Assembly (NCBI GenBank): GCA_016711125.1
Contig: JADJTQ010000001.1
Coordinates: 248,001 to 312,000, forward strand
Source of the DNA: Saprospiraceae bacterium
GTDB lineage: Bacteria > Bacteroidota > Bacteroidia > Chitinophagales > Saprospiraceae
Length of the DNA: 64,000 nt
Direction: 5' to 3'
Part shown: positions 26,003 through 34,891 of the stretch, in pieces
How positions within the stretch are numbered: position 1 is the stretch's first letter
How the letters are laid out: the number at the start of each line of letters is the position of its first letter
Translations under genes and position numbers: made by a program
Notes under the pieces: generated by a model
Seen by the model: only the letters and a program-made list of their open reading frames with translations
Databases searched by the model: none
What the model was told of the DNA's origin: nothing

Positions 26003-26758
26003 ATGAAAAGATTAGAAAATAAAGTGTCCATTATTACGGGAGCAGCTTCCGGAATTGGCAAAGAAACCGCTCTTTTATTTGCAAAAGAAGGTGCAAAAGT
26101 TACCGTGAGCGACATTAACGAAGAAGCGGGAAAGAATGTAGTAGAAGAAATCAAAAAACTCGGTGGTGAAGCCATATTTGTAAAAGCAAATACTGCTAAA
26201 GCATTAGACTGTGAAAATTTGGTTCGTGAAACCGTGAAAGCATTCGGAGGTCTTCATATTTCTGTAAACAATGCTGGTGTGGGAAGTGATTTTAGCAAAG
26301 TTGCTGATGTAAAATTAGAAGATTGGCAACGTGTAATTGACATTAACCTTTCGGGAGTATTTTACGGTATGAAGTATCAAATACCTGAGATGATTAAATC
26401 CAAAGGAGGAAGTGTTATCAACATTGCTTCCATTTTGGGACAAGCAGCATTCCAAGGTTCGTCTGCCTATGTAGCATCAAAACATGGTGTAGTTGGACTT
26501 ACCAAAACCGGGGCATTAGATTATGCTACTGATAATGTGCGTGTAAATGCTATTGGACCCGGTTTCATCTATACCGGTTTGGTGAATGAAGAAACCATGG
26601 GCAAAGAGGGCATAGAAGCACTAGAAACAAAGCACCCAATGAATCGCCTGGGCGAGGCAAAAGAAATTGCAGCTATGGTGCTTTTCTTGGCATCAGATGA
26701 AGCTTCATTTGTAACAGGTGCATACTATCCTGTAGATGGCGGTTACCTTGCTGTGTAA
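26003..26758 (+). CDS. SDR-family NAD(P)-dependent oxidoreductase
   Basis: 251 residues, classical short-chain dehydrogenase: cofactor motif TGAASGIG at 12-19, Asp37 in VSDIN (suggesting NAD rather than NADP), NNAG at 89-92, and the catalytic Ser143, Tyr156 and Lys160 (IASI and YVASK). Substrate cannot be named. Intact, near the head of the stress operon. Confidence 0.92.
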   Translation: MKRLENKVSIITGAASGIGKETALLFAKEGAKVTVSDINEEAGKNVVEEIKKLGGEAIFVKANTAKALDCENLVRETVKAFGGLHISVNNAGVGSDFSKVADVKLEDWQRVIDINLSGVFYGMKYQIPEMIKSKGGSVINIASILGQAAFQGSSAYVASKHGVVGLTKTGALDYATDNVRVNAIGPGFIYTGLVNEETMGKEGIEALETKHPMNRLGEAKEIAAMVLFLASDEASFVTGAYYPVDGGYLAV

Positions 26759-26795
26759 TTTTTGAAAGCAAAGGGTGGCGTTTGCATAGCTCAGT

Positions 26796-26890
26796 ATAAA
26801 AATTAACCGTAAAGGTTAGGGACTGAACTGGAATGCAGCATTGAAAGCAGGAGGCGTGATGGTAGGTAACGCGACAATTGTCAGGGCTTG
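26796..26890 (+). pseudogene. YceI 3'-end fragment
   Basis: Reads KINRKG, stop, GLNWNAALKAGGVMVGN, matching the C-terminal strands of the YceI protein at 25455-25991 (KINRKDWGLNWNTALETGGVLVSE). An in-frame TAG replaces the TGG Trp codon region. Only this short part remains, so a second YceI gene once stood here, after the SDR gene. The following stretch to 27075 holds no gene but has a hairpin at 27019-27036 (atgcct / aggcat). Confidence 0.65.
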
Positions 26891-27075
26891 AGAGAGCTGC
26901 TCATGCTGATGATCATGGAGTTTAGCTATTGATGCCACTCCCAGCAATGTACGAATGGCAGCAATGTCAATGTTCTCTTACCAATAAGCAACATTAACAA
27001 AACCTAGTGAAGCGGCAGATGCCTTATAATAGGCATTGCTGCTACGCTAGAATAAACAATTAAAAAAATAATATA

Positions 27076-27591
27076 ATGACAGCTATTGAAGATAATAAAA
27101 TCAGCAAAAACTATAAAGTACCCACTCAGACAAGGATAGGGCATGTACACCTGAAGGTTTCAGACCTCAATAAGGCATTAGCTTTTTACCGGGATATACT
27201 GGGTTTTGAAGTAACCATAATGTATGGAGATCAAGCTGCTTTTCTTTCTGCAGGTGGTTATCACCATCATATCGGGCTGAATACCTGGCACAGCAAAGAT
27301 GCTCCACCAGCATCCAAAGAGGGCGTTGGTCTTTATCACACAGCTATTGTTTATCCTGAACGAAAGGATTTGGCCGCAATCTTACAACGCATTAAGGCAT
27401 CAGGTTATTCAATTAATGGTGCCTCAGATCATGGCGTGTCGGAAGCCATCTACCTGAGTGATCCTGACAACAATGGAATTGAACTGTATTGGGACAGACC
27501 TCGGGACGAGTGGCCTCAGAAAGAAAATGGGGAAATGGAGATGTATACCAGGCCGCTGGATATTCAATCATTACTGAACACCTTAAAATAA
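27076..27591 (+). CDS. VOC-family dioxygenase/glyoxalase-like protein
   Basis: 171 residues, a vicinal-oxygen-chelate fold: first half HVHLKVSDLNKALAFYRDIL, second half YHTAIVYPERKDLAAILQRI and SEAIYLSDPDNNGIELYWDRP. The His near residue 24, the His of LYHTAIV and the Glu of GIELYWD are the usual metal ligands. Resembles catechol-2,3-dioxygenase-like or fosfomycin/glyoxalase relatives; substrate unknown. Stop abuts the next start. Confidence 0.88.
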   Translation: MTAIEDNKISKNYKVPTQTRIGHVHLKVSDLNKALAFYRDILGFEVTIMYGDQAAFLSAGGYHHHIGLNTWHSKDAPPASKEGVGLYHTAIVYPERKDLAAILQRIKASGYSINGASDHGVSEAIYLSDPDNNGIELYWDRPRDEWPQKENGEMEMYTRPLDIQSLLNTLK

Positions 27592-28590
27592 ATGAAAGTA
27601 ATATTCTTGAATTTATTAGTATTAATAACCTTGGTGAATACAAACGTCTATTCACAAAAAAACGATAAAATGACAGAGCAGATTAATCCGCTATTATGCG
27701 ACCTCGAAACCGGAATGTGTGAAACCCCTTCAAATTCTGAAACAAAGAATGCGATAAACAACCACCCATCTACGAATAAATCTGTTAAGGTAATTTACTT
27801 CACAGACCCTATATGTTCTTCTTGTTGGGGTATTGAGCCACAATTGCGAAAACTAAAATTGGAATACGGAAACAATATTGATATTGAATACCGTATGGGT
27901 GGCCTTTTGCCCGACTGGAATTACAATAGCGGTGGCATTAGTAAACCTTCAGATGTAGCACAGCATTGGGACGAAGTAAGTGAACACTATGATATGCCAA
28001 TTGACGGAGATCTTTGGTTAGAAGATCCATTAAGCTCTTCTTATCCGCCTTCTATTGCTTTTAAAGCTGCACAAATGCAGGACAATGAGAAAGCGATTTT
28101 GTTTATGAGAGCCATTAGAGAAATGGTTTTCTTACAGAAAAAGAATATTGCCAAATGGGAACACATTGCAACGGCTGCTGAAACGGTAGGACTAAATGTA
28201 CAACAATTAAAAATCGATTTTGAAGGGAAAGCAGTAACGCTATTTGAAGAAGATTTGAAATTGGCAAAAGAATTCGGAGTAAGAGGCTTTCCATCTATGT
28301 TTTTTATAGACGATGCAGGAAATCAAGAATTCGTTTATGGTACTAAAGCTTATGCATTTTACGAAATGGCAATTTTGAAATTAAACCCATCCATTCAGAA
28401 AAATGAATACAGCAAAAATTGGGAATTCTTCTTTTCAAAATATGCAACACTCACAGCAAAAGAATTTTCCGAACTATCAGGAAATCCAAGAAAAGAAAGT
28501 GAAGTGCTTTTAAACGAGCTTTCAGACAAGGGATTGTTGGGTAAAACAAATACTAAAAATGGTGCAATTTGGAATTTAATAAAACAATAA
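27592..28590 (+). CDS. DsbA-family protein with SpxH-like fold
   Basis: 332 residues. N-terminal hydrophobic segment (about 3-19) is a signal or anchor. The thioredoxin fold begins KVIYFTDPICSSCWGIEPQ with the redox pair Cys75/Cys78, followed by the DsbA-like helical insertion and the cis-Pro loop VRGFPSMFF. In Bacillus the related SpxH acts as a ClpXP adaptor, but the signal here suggests an exported thiol oxidoreductase or a DsbA/FrnE-like isomerase. The C-terminal part (about 255-330) looks like a small helical winged domain (FSELSGNPRKESEVLLNELS). Confidence 0.85.
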   Translation: MKVIFLNLLVLITLVNTNVYSQKNDKMTEQINPLLCDLETGMCETPSNSETKNAINNHPSTNKSVKVIYFTDPICSSCWGIEPQLRKLKLEYGNNIDIEYRMGGLLPDWNYNSGGISKPSDVAQHWDEVSEHYDMPIDGDLWLEDPLSSSYPPSIAFKAAQMQDNEKAILFMRAIREMVFLQKKNIAKWEHIATAAETVGLNVQQLKIDFEGKAVTLFEEDLKLAKEFGVRGFPSMFFIDDAGNQEFVYGTKAYAFYEMAILKLNPSIQKNEYSKNWEFFFSKYATLTAKEFSELSGNPRKESEVLLNELSDKGLLGKTNTKNGAIWNLIKQ

Positions 28591-28595
28591 AAACT

Positions 28596-29024
28596 ATGAT
28601 TAAAAAGATTTTAGATCCAGGGAATTACCCAAATAACATTGACCTAGTTTTGCTAATACTACGTGTTGCAGTAGGAGGTTTTATGTTGAAACATGGAATG
28701 AGTAAGTTCTCAAATTTATTTGGAGATGCACCAATACAGTTTGCCGACCCTATTGGAATTGGAGTAACGGCATCATTAGCACTTACCGTATTTGCCGAAG
28801 TGTTTTGTTCCATTCTTTTGATTTTGGGATTGGCAAGTCGGTTTGCCGCAAGTCCATTACTTATTACCATGTTGGTTGCCGCTTTTATAGTGCATGCCAA
28901 TGATGGATTTGGGAAAATGGAGATGGCTTTACTCTATGGCGTAATTTATTTAGTTATTACCATTGCAGGAGCAGGCAAAGTATCTATGGATAATTGGATA
29001 TACAGCAAATTAAAAACTAAATAA
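28596..29024 (+). CDS. DoxX-family membrane protein
   Basis: 142 residues from ATG 28596 (MIKKILDPGN), chosen over an upstream in-frame start at 28569 that lies inside the preceding gene. Four membrane helices; DoxX marks are LRVAVGGFMLKHGMSKF, GLASRFAASPLLITMLVA and FIVHANDGFGKMEMALLYGV. DoxX proteins are membrane partners of redox and thiol-stress systems. Operon member, 5 bp after the DsbA gene. Confidence 0.9.
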   Translation: MIKKILDPGNYPNNIDLVLLILRVAVGGFMLKHGMSKFSNLFGDAPIQFADPIGIGVTASLALTVFAEVFCSILLILGLASRFAASPLLITMLVAAFIVHANDGFGKMEMALLYGVIYLVITIAGAGKVSMDNWIYSKLKTK

Positions 29025-29025
29025 C

Positions 29026-29328
29026 ATGAAAAATTACACAACATTATCAGAAGCAATAAATGACCTTACCAAGAAGGGTTACACATTCAATTTCAATATA
29101 AAGCAAGATTGTATTGAGTGTCCCGAGAACAATTTACAACTTCAACCTGATGAATTTGAAATTGACAAAGTATATCGTTTTCAAGAAATGTCTGATGTAG
29201 ATAATGAGAGTATTTTGTATGCTATTTCATCAACACAAAATAATGTGAAGGGGCTTCTTGTAAATGCATACAGTATTTATGCTGACACCGCTTCAGCAAA
29301 GCTAATAGCGAAATTGAATCAAAAGTGA
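29026..29328 (+). CDS. Small uncharacterised protein
   Basis: 100 residues, acidic, no signal and no membrane helix. Pattern LSEAINDLTKKGYTFNFNI, CIECPENNLQLQPDEFEIDKVYRF, ILYAISS. It belongs to a small family widespread in Bacteroidota that databases often mislabel as phosphoribosylpyrophosphate synthetase; it has no PRPP-synthetase motif. Starts 2 bases after the DoxX stop, so it is co-translated. Function unknown. Confidence 0.8.
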   Translation: MKNYTTLSEAINDLTKKGYTFNFNIKQDCIECPENNLQLQPDEFEIDKVYRFQEMSDVDNESILYAISSTQNNVKGLLVNAYSIYADTASAKLIAKLNQK

Positions 29329-29392
29329 GCTGAGGCTCTTTACTAAAACGCTCATTAATTAGAATTTTTAACAACAATTAAAAATAAAAAAC

Positions 29393-29935
29393 ATGACAAT
29401 CAAACAAACATCAACAATTATGGGTCTTTTAAGCATTTCTGCTGGCCTGTTCATTTCAGTCTTCTCGTTTAATCCATCACCCATCATTAAATATGTGCTC
29501 ATTTTGATGCTTTTGGGTGTAGGTGCTTTCGCAATAATTACCGCTACCACCTGTAAGAAAAATAGTGTTCCCTCATTAGATTATTGGCTGACGGGTATTA
29601 TTTCCCTTATTTATGCCGTTGCATTAATTCTATTTGTGGATAGCCTTAGTCAGTTCCTAATGGTGACTGCTTCATTTGTGTTGTTTTTTGGTATTATAAA
29701 TTTCACTTTTATTTTTTCGGTATTGAATCACAAGCCTAAAGCAAATTTGAATTTAATACTAATTAAAGGATCTACCGGCTTAATGGCGGCACTTGCAGGA
29801 GTGCTTATTTTAACCGCATCCGTAGCATACAGTGCTGAAGTTTCGCTAATGGTTCTTGGCATTATTAAGATATTGGTAGGCTTAAGTTTTATTGCGGTCA
29901 CTAAATATTTTGTTCTTCCAGATTTGAAAAATTAA
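29393..29935 (+). CDS. HdeD/DUF308-like membrane protein
   Basis: 180 residues, six predicted membrane helices arranged as three hairpins (about 7-25, 30-50, 65-83, 88-108, 123-143, 150-170), the layout of HdeD-like proteins, some of which act in acid-stress defence. No further motif. Within the same transcription unit. Confidence 0.75.
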   Translation: MTIKQTSTIMGLLSISAGLFISVFSFNPSPIIKYVLILMLLGVGAFAIITATTCKKNSVPSLDYWLTGIISLIYAVALILFVDSLSQFLMVTASFVLFFGIINFTFIFSVLNHKPKANLNLILIKGSTGLMAALAGVLILTASVAYSAEVSLMVLGIIKILVGLSFIAVTKYFVLPDLKN

Positions 29936-29950
29936 TTCAAAAAATTTATT

Positions 29951-30835
29951 ATGTCAAACATCAATTTAATCATTGAAGAAAGAGCCGCCAGCATCGGTAA
30001 ATTTATGGTGGGTCGTTTGTTGCCATTTCGTCAAAAGCGAATGGTAGGTCCTTTTATTTATATCGACCATATGGGTCCTGTGAAATTAAATGAACGAGAT
30101 AATTTTGATGTATTGCGCCATCCGCATATTGGTCTTTCAACGCTTACTTTTTTGTTTGCAGGCAGTATTATGCACCGTGACACATTGGGCAATGAAGTGG
30201 AAATAAAACCTGGAGCAGTAAACTGGATGACTGCCGGAAAAGGAATTGTACATTCGGAAAGAACGCCTGAATATTTGCGCCACTCCGATAAAAATATGCA
30301 TGGTTTGCAAATTTGGGTGGCATTATCAAAAGAAATTGAGCAAATGGAACCGGAATTTTTTCATATTGAACAAGAACAAATTCCAACATGGACGGATAGC
30401 AACCTACAATTTAAACTCATTGCAGGTGAAGCTTTTGGTAAAAAATCATCCGTTCCTGTTTATAGCAAACTCTTTATGATTGAAATAAAAAGTGCTACAA
30501 AACAATTGGTAAATATTGGCGAGCATCTTTATGGTGAATCGGGTTTATATATTCTTGAAGGCGGTATTGAAAGCGAAGAGAATGTGTTTGAGCCAAAGCA
30601 AATGTTGATTGCCAAAGATAGCAGCCTGTGTGCCTTTACCAGTCAGGCAAATAGCACCATTTATATTTTTGGCGGAGAGCCGTTTCCCGAAGAAAGATTT
30701 ATCGACTGGAATTTTGTGGTTACAAGTAAGGAACTCATTGAGGAAGCTAAACATAAATGGAAAGCACAAGCATTTCCTAAAATAAAAGGGGACGAAAATG
30801 AATTTATTCCTTACCCATCACTTACTAAAAAATAA
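29951..30835 (+). CDS. Pirin family protein
   Basis: 294 residues. Bicupin with the N-terminal pirin motifs RRQK-like MVGRLLPFRQKRMVGPFIYI, DHMGPV, HPHIGLSTLTF, MHRDTLGN, and MTAGKGIVHSER, which supply the His and Glu metal ligands. Some bacterial pirins are quercetin dioxygenases; others act as redox regulators. Substrate unknown. Followed after 5 bp by the OsmC gene. Confidence 0.92.
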   Translation: MSNINLIIEERAASIGKFMVGRLLPFRQKRMVGPFIYIDHMGPVKLNERDNFDVLRHPHIGLSTLTFLFAGSIMHRDTLGNEVEIKPGAVNWMTAGKGIVHSERTPEYLRHSDKNMHGLQIWVALSKEIEQMEPEFFHIEQEQIPTWTDSNLQFKLIAGEAFGKKSSVPVYSKLFMIEIKSATKQLVNIGEHLYGESGLYILEGGIESEENVFEPKQMLIAKDSSLCAFTSQANSTIYIFGGEPFPEERFIDWNFVVTSKELIEEAKHKWKAQAFPKIKGDENEFIPYPSLTKK

Positions 30836-30840
30836 TCACC

Positions 30841-31236
30841 ATGGCTAAAATAACATCGAGCATCAAAAAAGAACTATACAAAATTGAAATCACATCACCC
30901 ACAGGCAATTTAGTCATTGCAGATGAGCCGTTGGCTATGGGTGGTAAAGATGCGGGCTTTTCACCAAAAGAATTGTTGGCTTCTGCTTTAGCTTCCTGCA
31001 CAAGTGCAACGGTTAGGATGTATGCCGACCGTAAAGAATGGGATTTGCAGGAAGTTGAAATGGACATAGAATTGGAGTATAACAAAGAAGAAAACAAAAC
31101 AGTAATCAACAGGAAATTGAATTTTATCGGCAAGCTCGATGAAACACAAAAAAGTCGTTTGCTGGCAATTGCCAATGCCTGTCCGGTTCATAAAATGTTG
31201 AGTAACCCGATTGAAATAAATTCGCAATTGGTATAA
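30841..31236 (+). CDS. OsmC/Ohr-family peroxiredoxin
   Basis: 131 residues. Thiol peroxidase that reduces organic hydroperoxides: both catalytic Cys are present, Cys53 in LASCTSATVRMYA and Cys114 in NACPVHKML. The start MAKITSSIKKELYK and the segment FSPKELLASAL are typical for the YhfA-like OsmC branch. The stop overlaps the next start (TAATGG). Confidence 0.92.
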   Translation: MAKITSSIKKELYKIEITSPTGNLVIADEPLAMGGKDAGFSPKELLASALASCTSATVRMYADRKEWDLQEVEMDIELEYNKEENKTVINRKLNFIGKLDETQKSRLLAIANACPVHKMLSNPIEINSQLV

Positions 31237-32776
31237 TGGACAGAATTCAATTTATAAAAACACTGGCTTTATTGCCATTGACAGTAGCAGCAATGAAATT
31301 GAACGAATTAAATAAAATGACAGCACCAATGAGCAACACCGCTAAAGTGCCCGTGTTATTCCTTGGCCATGGCAGCCCAATGAATGCCATTGAAGAAAAT
31401 GAATTTGTAGCAGGGTTTAGAATTGTTGCAAAGGAAATCCCCAAACTGAATGCTATTTTATGTGTATCGGCTCATTGGGAAACAAGGGGAACATTTGTAA
31501 CAGCTATGGAAAACCCAACCACCATTCACGACTTTGGTGGTTTCCCGAAAGAACTCTTTGAAGTGCAATATCCTGCAACAGGAAGTCCTGATTTGGCGAA
31601 AGAGACCAAAAAAATCATCACAAAAACGGATGTAGGATTAGATGAAAAATGGGGACTTGACCACGGTGCATGGAGTGTCATTAAGCATATGTATCCTGAT
31701 GCAGATGTTCCTGTCATTCAAATGAGTTTGGATTACAGCCAAACACCGCAACATCATTACGAAATAGCACAGGAAATAAAATCACTACGTGAAAAAGGAG
31801 TGTTGATAATAGGAAGTGGCAACATCGTTCACAATTTGAGAATGGTAGCTTGGGATAAACTGAATGAACCAGGCTACGGCTTTGATTGGGCAATAGAAGC
31901 AAATGAGAAAATGAAAAAGTTTATTCTCAGTGGCGACCATCAGCAGCTTATCAATTTCCGTTCACAGGGGAAAGCATTTGACTTAGCCATTCCAACACCC
32001 GAACACTATTTACCACTGCTGTATTCATTGGCATTGCAAGATAAAAGCGAAGAAGTGAAATTATTCAACGACAAAGCAATTGCGGGTTCATTAACCATGA
32101 CATCCGTAAAATTGGATAAGAAAGATAAATTCAAGCATTTTGCAACTAAACTTCACCATACTTTAGACCTTGTAGGCACATTTGCTTTTGCGATAAGCGG
32201 CATCAGGTTAGCATCAGGCAAACAAATTGACTGGTTTGGTGCATACATTATTGGTTTAGTAACCGCCATTGGAGGAGGAACACTGAGAGACATATTGCTT
32301 GATATTACCCCTTTTTGGATGACGGATGCCAAATATTTTCTGACCACAGGAGTTGCCCTTATTGTTACATTACTATTCAAAGGCAAACTATTTAAATGGG
32401 GCAACACTTTATTTTTGTTTGACACCATCGGACTTGGGCTGTTTACTATAGTAGGAATTACTATAAGCATTGCTTCAGGACTACCTTTTTGGGTCTGTAT
32501 TGTAATGGGAACAATCACAGGTTCTGTTGGCGGTGTAATCAGAGATGTAGTGCTAAACGAAGTGCCTTTGATTTTCCGAAAAGAAATTTATGCTCTTGCA
32601 TGTATTGCAGGTGGGGGCGTTTATTTCATTTGTAGTTACCTTAACTACCGACAGGTTTGACAGAAAGCATTGCTGCATTAACTGTAATTGCATTTCGATT
32701 GATAGCTGTAAAATTTCACATTCATTTACCACAGCTACAACCAATGAACAAAAAACTGAAAGACAAAAAGGATTAA
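31236..32776 (+). CDS. DODA-type aromatic ring-opening dioxygenase fused to a TRIC/UPF0126 membrane domain (3' frameshift)
   Basis: Residues 1 to about 290 are a LigB-like 4,5-DOPA extradiol dioxygenase with iron/zinc ligands in LGHGSPM (His45) and SAHWETRG (His80), GLDHGAWSV and GSGNIVHNL. With no stop, the chain continues from about residue 304 as a TRIC-type cation channel domain (UPF0126) with both repeats of its signature, AIGGGTLRDILLD and SVGGVIRDVVLNEVP, and six helices. As read it stops at 32660; adding one A near 32643 restores LPTGLTESIAALTVIAFRL and runs to 32776. N-terminal residues 1-20 form a possible signal. Such a fusion is unusual; it may be a lost stop between two operon genes. 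Confidence 0.82.
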
Positions 32777-33021
32777 AAGCCAACCCACAAAAAATACACA
32801 CTTGCAAGCCGCTACAAGCCGCCCCAAAAACTAAGCTTACAAGAGAGTATTTTTTCTCCAACCCAAAAAGAATTAAAAAACAAAAGATCTTCCTTCCCTT
32901 CAAAAAAATAGAACTTCGCAACCCAAAAGCCTATGATATACAAGCGCTTGGACAGGTAACGACTTTATATAACCTGACTCAACAACTGGCCACGAACGAA
33001 GAAGGGCATCCGCTAACATTG

Positions 33022-33128
33022 TATAAGTGTAATGCGGGCTAAATCGCTAAAATTGAGTATTTTGACATTCATCAAAGTTTGGTGCGGGCGGACAGTGAAT
33101 TGCTCCGAAATCCCGCACTACGCTTATA
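33022..33128. repeat. Imperfect 17-bp inverted repeat before the intron
   Basis: tataagtgtaatgcggg (33022-33038) and its near reverse complement cccgcactacgcttata (33112-33128), 15 of 17 bases pairing, with a 73-base middle that itself holds gcgggcgg. It ends 8 bases before the group II intron, which fits the habit of some introns of inserting behind a hairpin. This sort of palindrome recurs at gene ends in many Bacteroidota. The AT-rich stretch 32777-33021 shows no gene. Confidence 0.6.
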
Positions 33129-34353
33129 CTTGACCGTGTGTGACTTGACCTCCACCCAGAAAGTTGGGAGGACTAACTACCATAGAGATGAGAGTGGGCC
33201 TCTCGATGACGCCAATTGGGTGGAGTCATCAAACCACCCTATGCTGCTGTGATGGAAACATGATGGTGGTGAGCGATAGGGAAAAACAGGCACAGAGATT
33301 TCTGTAGGTATGCTTGAAGGAGTTGAATGAAAATGAACCAATGCTGAAGCCTCGAAAGAAAATTCAGTGATGTCCAAAGTATACTAGTTACGGTTGTGTA
33401 TACGAAGAGTACAACGGAGACCTAATTACTGGTTGTGCGGCATCCGGGGTTAAGTTGGCAAGAACTTCAAGTAGGCTCTATGGTGGAACAAGTGAGAACG
33501 ATACCGATCTGTGAAATGGCAACAGGAAGCAGACAAAAAGGGATGTAGTGAGGTATCGGAGTCAGACTCAGTCATAGTAGAGTTGAAGGCATTGTAATGA
33601 TGCTGGATCGAAGGGCTGAGCATGTTTAGTCAAAATATCATTACATGAAGGGATGACCGATTATTATGCGACAAAATCACAACCCATCACGAAGTTGATG
33701 GTTTGGCAAGCTTACAAACGGGTGCGAGCAAACAAAGGGTCAGGTGGAGTAGACGGAATGACATGGGCCTATCTGGAAATGAATTCTGGGAAGGAACTAT
33801 ACAAACTGTGGAACCGCATGAGCTCTGGGAGCTATCACCCTGAGGCTGTCAAACAAGTTGGGATATCGAAGAAGGATGGCGGCATAAGGCATCTAGGAGT
33901 GCCGACGCTACTGGACAGGATAGCCCAGGAAGTAGCCAGACTACACTTAGAACGGATACTTGAGCCTTTATTTCACAGTAGCGCCTATGGCTACAGGAGA
34001 AGGAAAAGTGCACACCAGGCAGTAGTTGCAAGTATGAGAAACTGCATGAATCATGATTTTGTAGTTGATCTGGATATCAAAGCATACTTTGACACAATAG
34101 ATCACGACTTGTTGATGAAGGGACTTGGTCATTATTGCAAAGATAATTGGGTGCTAATGTATGTTGGAAGATGGATCAAAGCAGGAGTGCTGACTACTGC
34201 GGGAATGACTCTAGATAGATTAACCGGCACACCACAGGTGGAGTTATAACTCCACGTACACAGTCACAAACATTGAGTTTTTTCGAAGTGTATCAATTAA
34301 AAGAGGTAGATTTTAAATTGTTTATTTCATAAATAGTATTACATTTATGATTA

Positions 34354-34698
34354 ATGAAAAGATCGCAGAATTCGGAACTTGCCAAACGCATCAACCATGC
34401 ATACGTTTTACTAAACAACGAGGAGCCGCAATCTCAGGTAGTGGAGGCTTTAATGGAATTGTATGGTGTTTCGCAGATTCAGGCTTACCGGTATGTTCAG
34501 CAGGCCAAGGCGAACAATGGGAAGATAGCTATTCCAGAAGATTCTGTGGTGTTTACAGTCAAGCTGCCACCCAGCCTAATCAATCAGGTAAAGAAATTTG
34601 CGAGGTTAAAAGGGATCTCGATCAGCAAAGTGGTCCGAACTGCGCTGGAAGAATTCCTGGCAAAAAAGAATCATGGCAAAAAAGGAGAAGCAAGCTAA
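34354..34698 (+). CDS. Small DNA-binding protein with HTH and ribbon-helix-helix parts
   Basis: 114 residues. N-terminal helix-turn-helix-like part (LAKRINHAYVLLNNEE, then VVEALMELYGVSQIQAYRYV), C-terminal ribbon-helix-helix: a strand VVFTVKLPPSL followed by two helices INQVKKFARLKG and SISKVVRTALEEFL. RHH proteins bind DNA as dimers, so this may be the element's own repressor or a recombination directionality factor. It overlaps the next small frame by 26 bases. The pairing of two DNA-binding parts in so short a protein is uncommon. Confidence 0.75.
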   Translation: MKRSQNSELAKRINHAYVLLNNEEPQSQVVEALMELYGVSQIQAYRYVQQAKANNGKIAIPEDSVVFTVKLPPSLINQVKKFARLKGISISKVVRTALEEFLAKKNHGKKGEAS

Positions 34699-34891
34699 GG
34701 TATCCTATATCTATGATCGTTTGTGGGAGCAAAAGCTCTCTCAGGTGTATCATCTCGTTGTTCCCACCAACAACATTAAAGCCTCCACTCAGCATTCCAT
34801 TAATACTAATGAACCAATAGAACAAGATACAGTATATGAAAATAGCAGCCATATATACAAGAGTATCCTCCGATCAACAGAAGGAGAATAA
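34673..34891 (+). CDS. Small protein of the recombinase element
   Basis: 72 residues, basic start MAKKEKQAKVSYIYDRLWEQK. Overlaps the RHH gene by 26 bases and the recombinase by 56 bases, each in another frame. Such overlap chains are common in compact mobile elements, and the N-terminal half looks protein-like, but the C-terminal part shares its DNA with the recombinase start, so its reality is uncertain. No family recognised. Confidence 0.35.
   Translation: MAKKEKQAKVSYIYDRLWEQKLSQVYHLVVPTNNIKASTQHSINTNEPIEQDTVYENSSHIYKSILRSTEGE

Noticed and set aside
32590..33042. 150-codon plus-strand frame after the TRIC domain
   Set aside because: Its first part is the TRIC gene read out of frame; the rest is low-complexity Lys/Pro text without homology traits.
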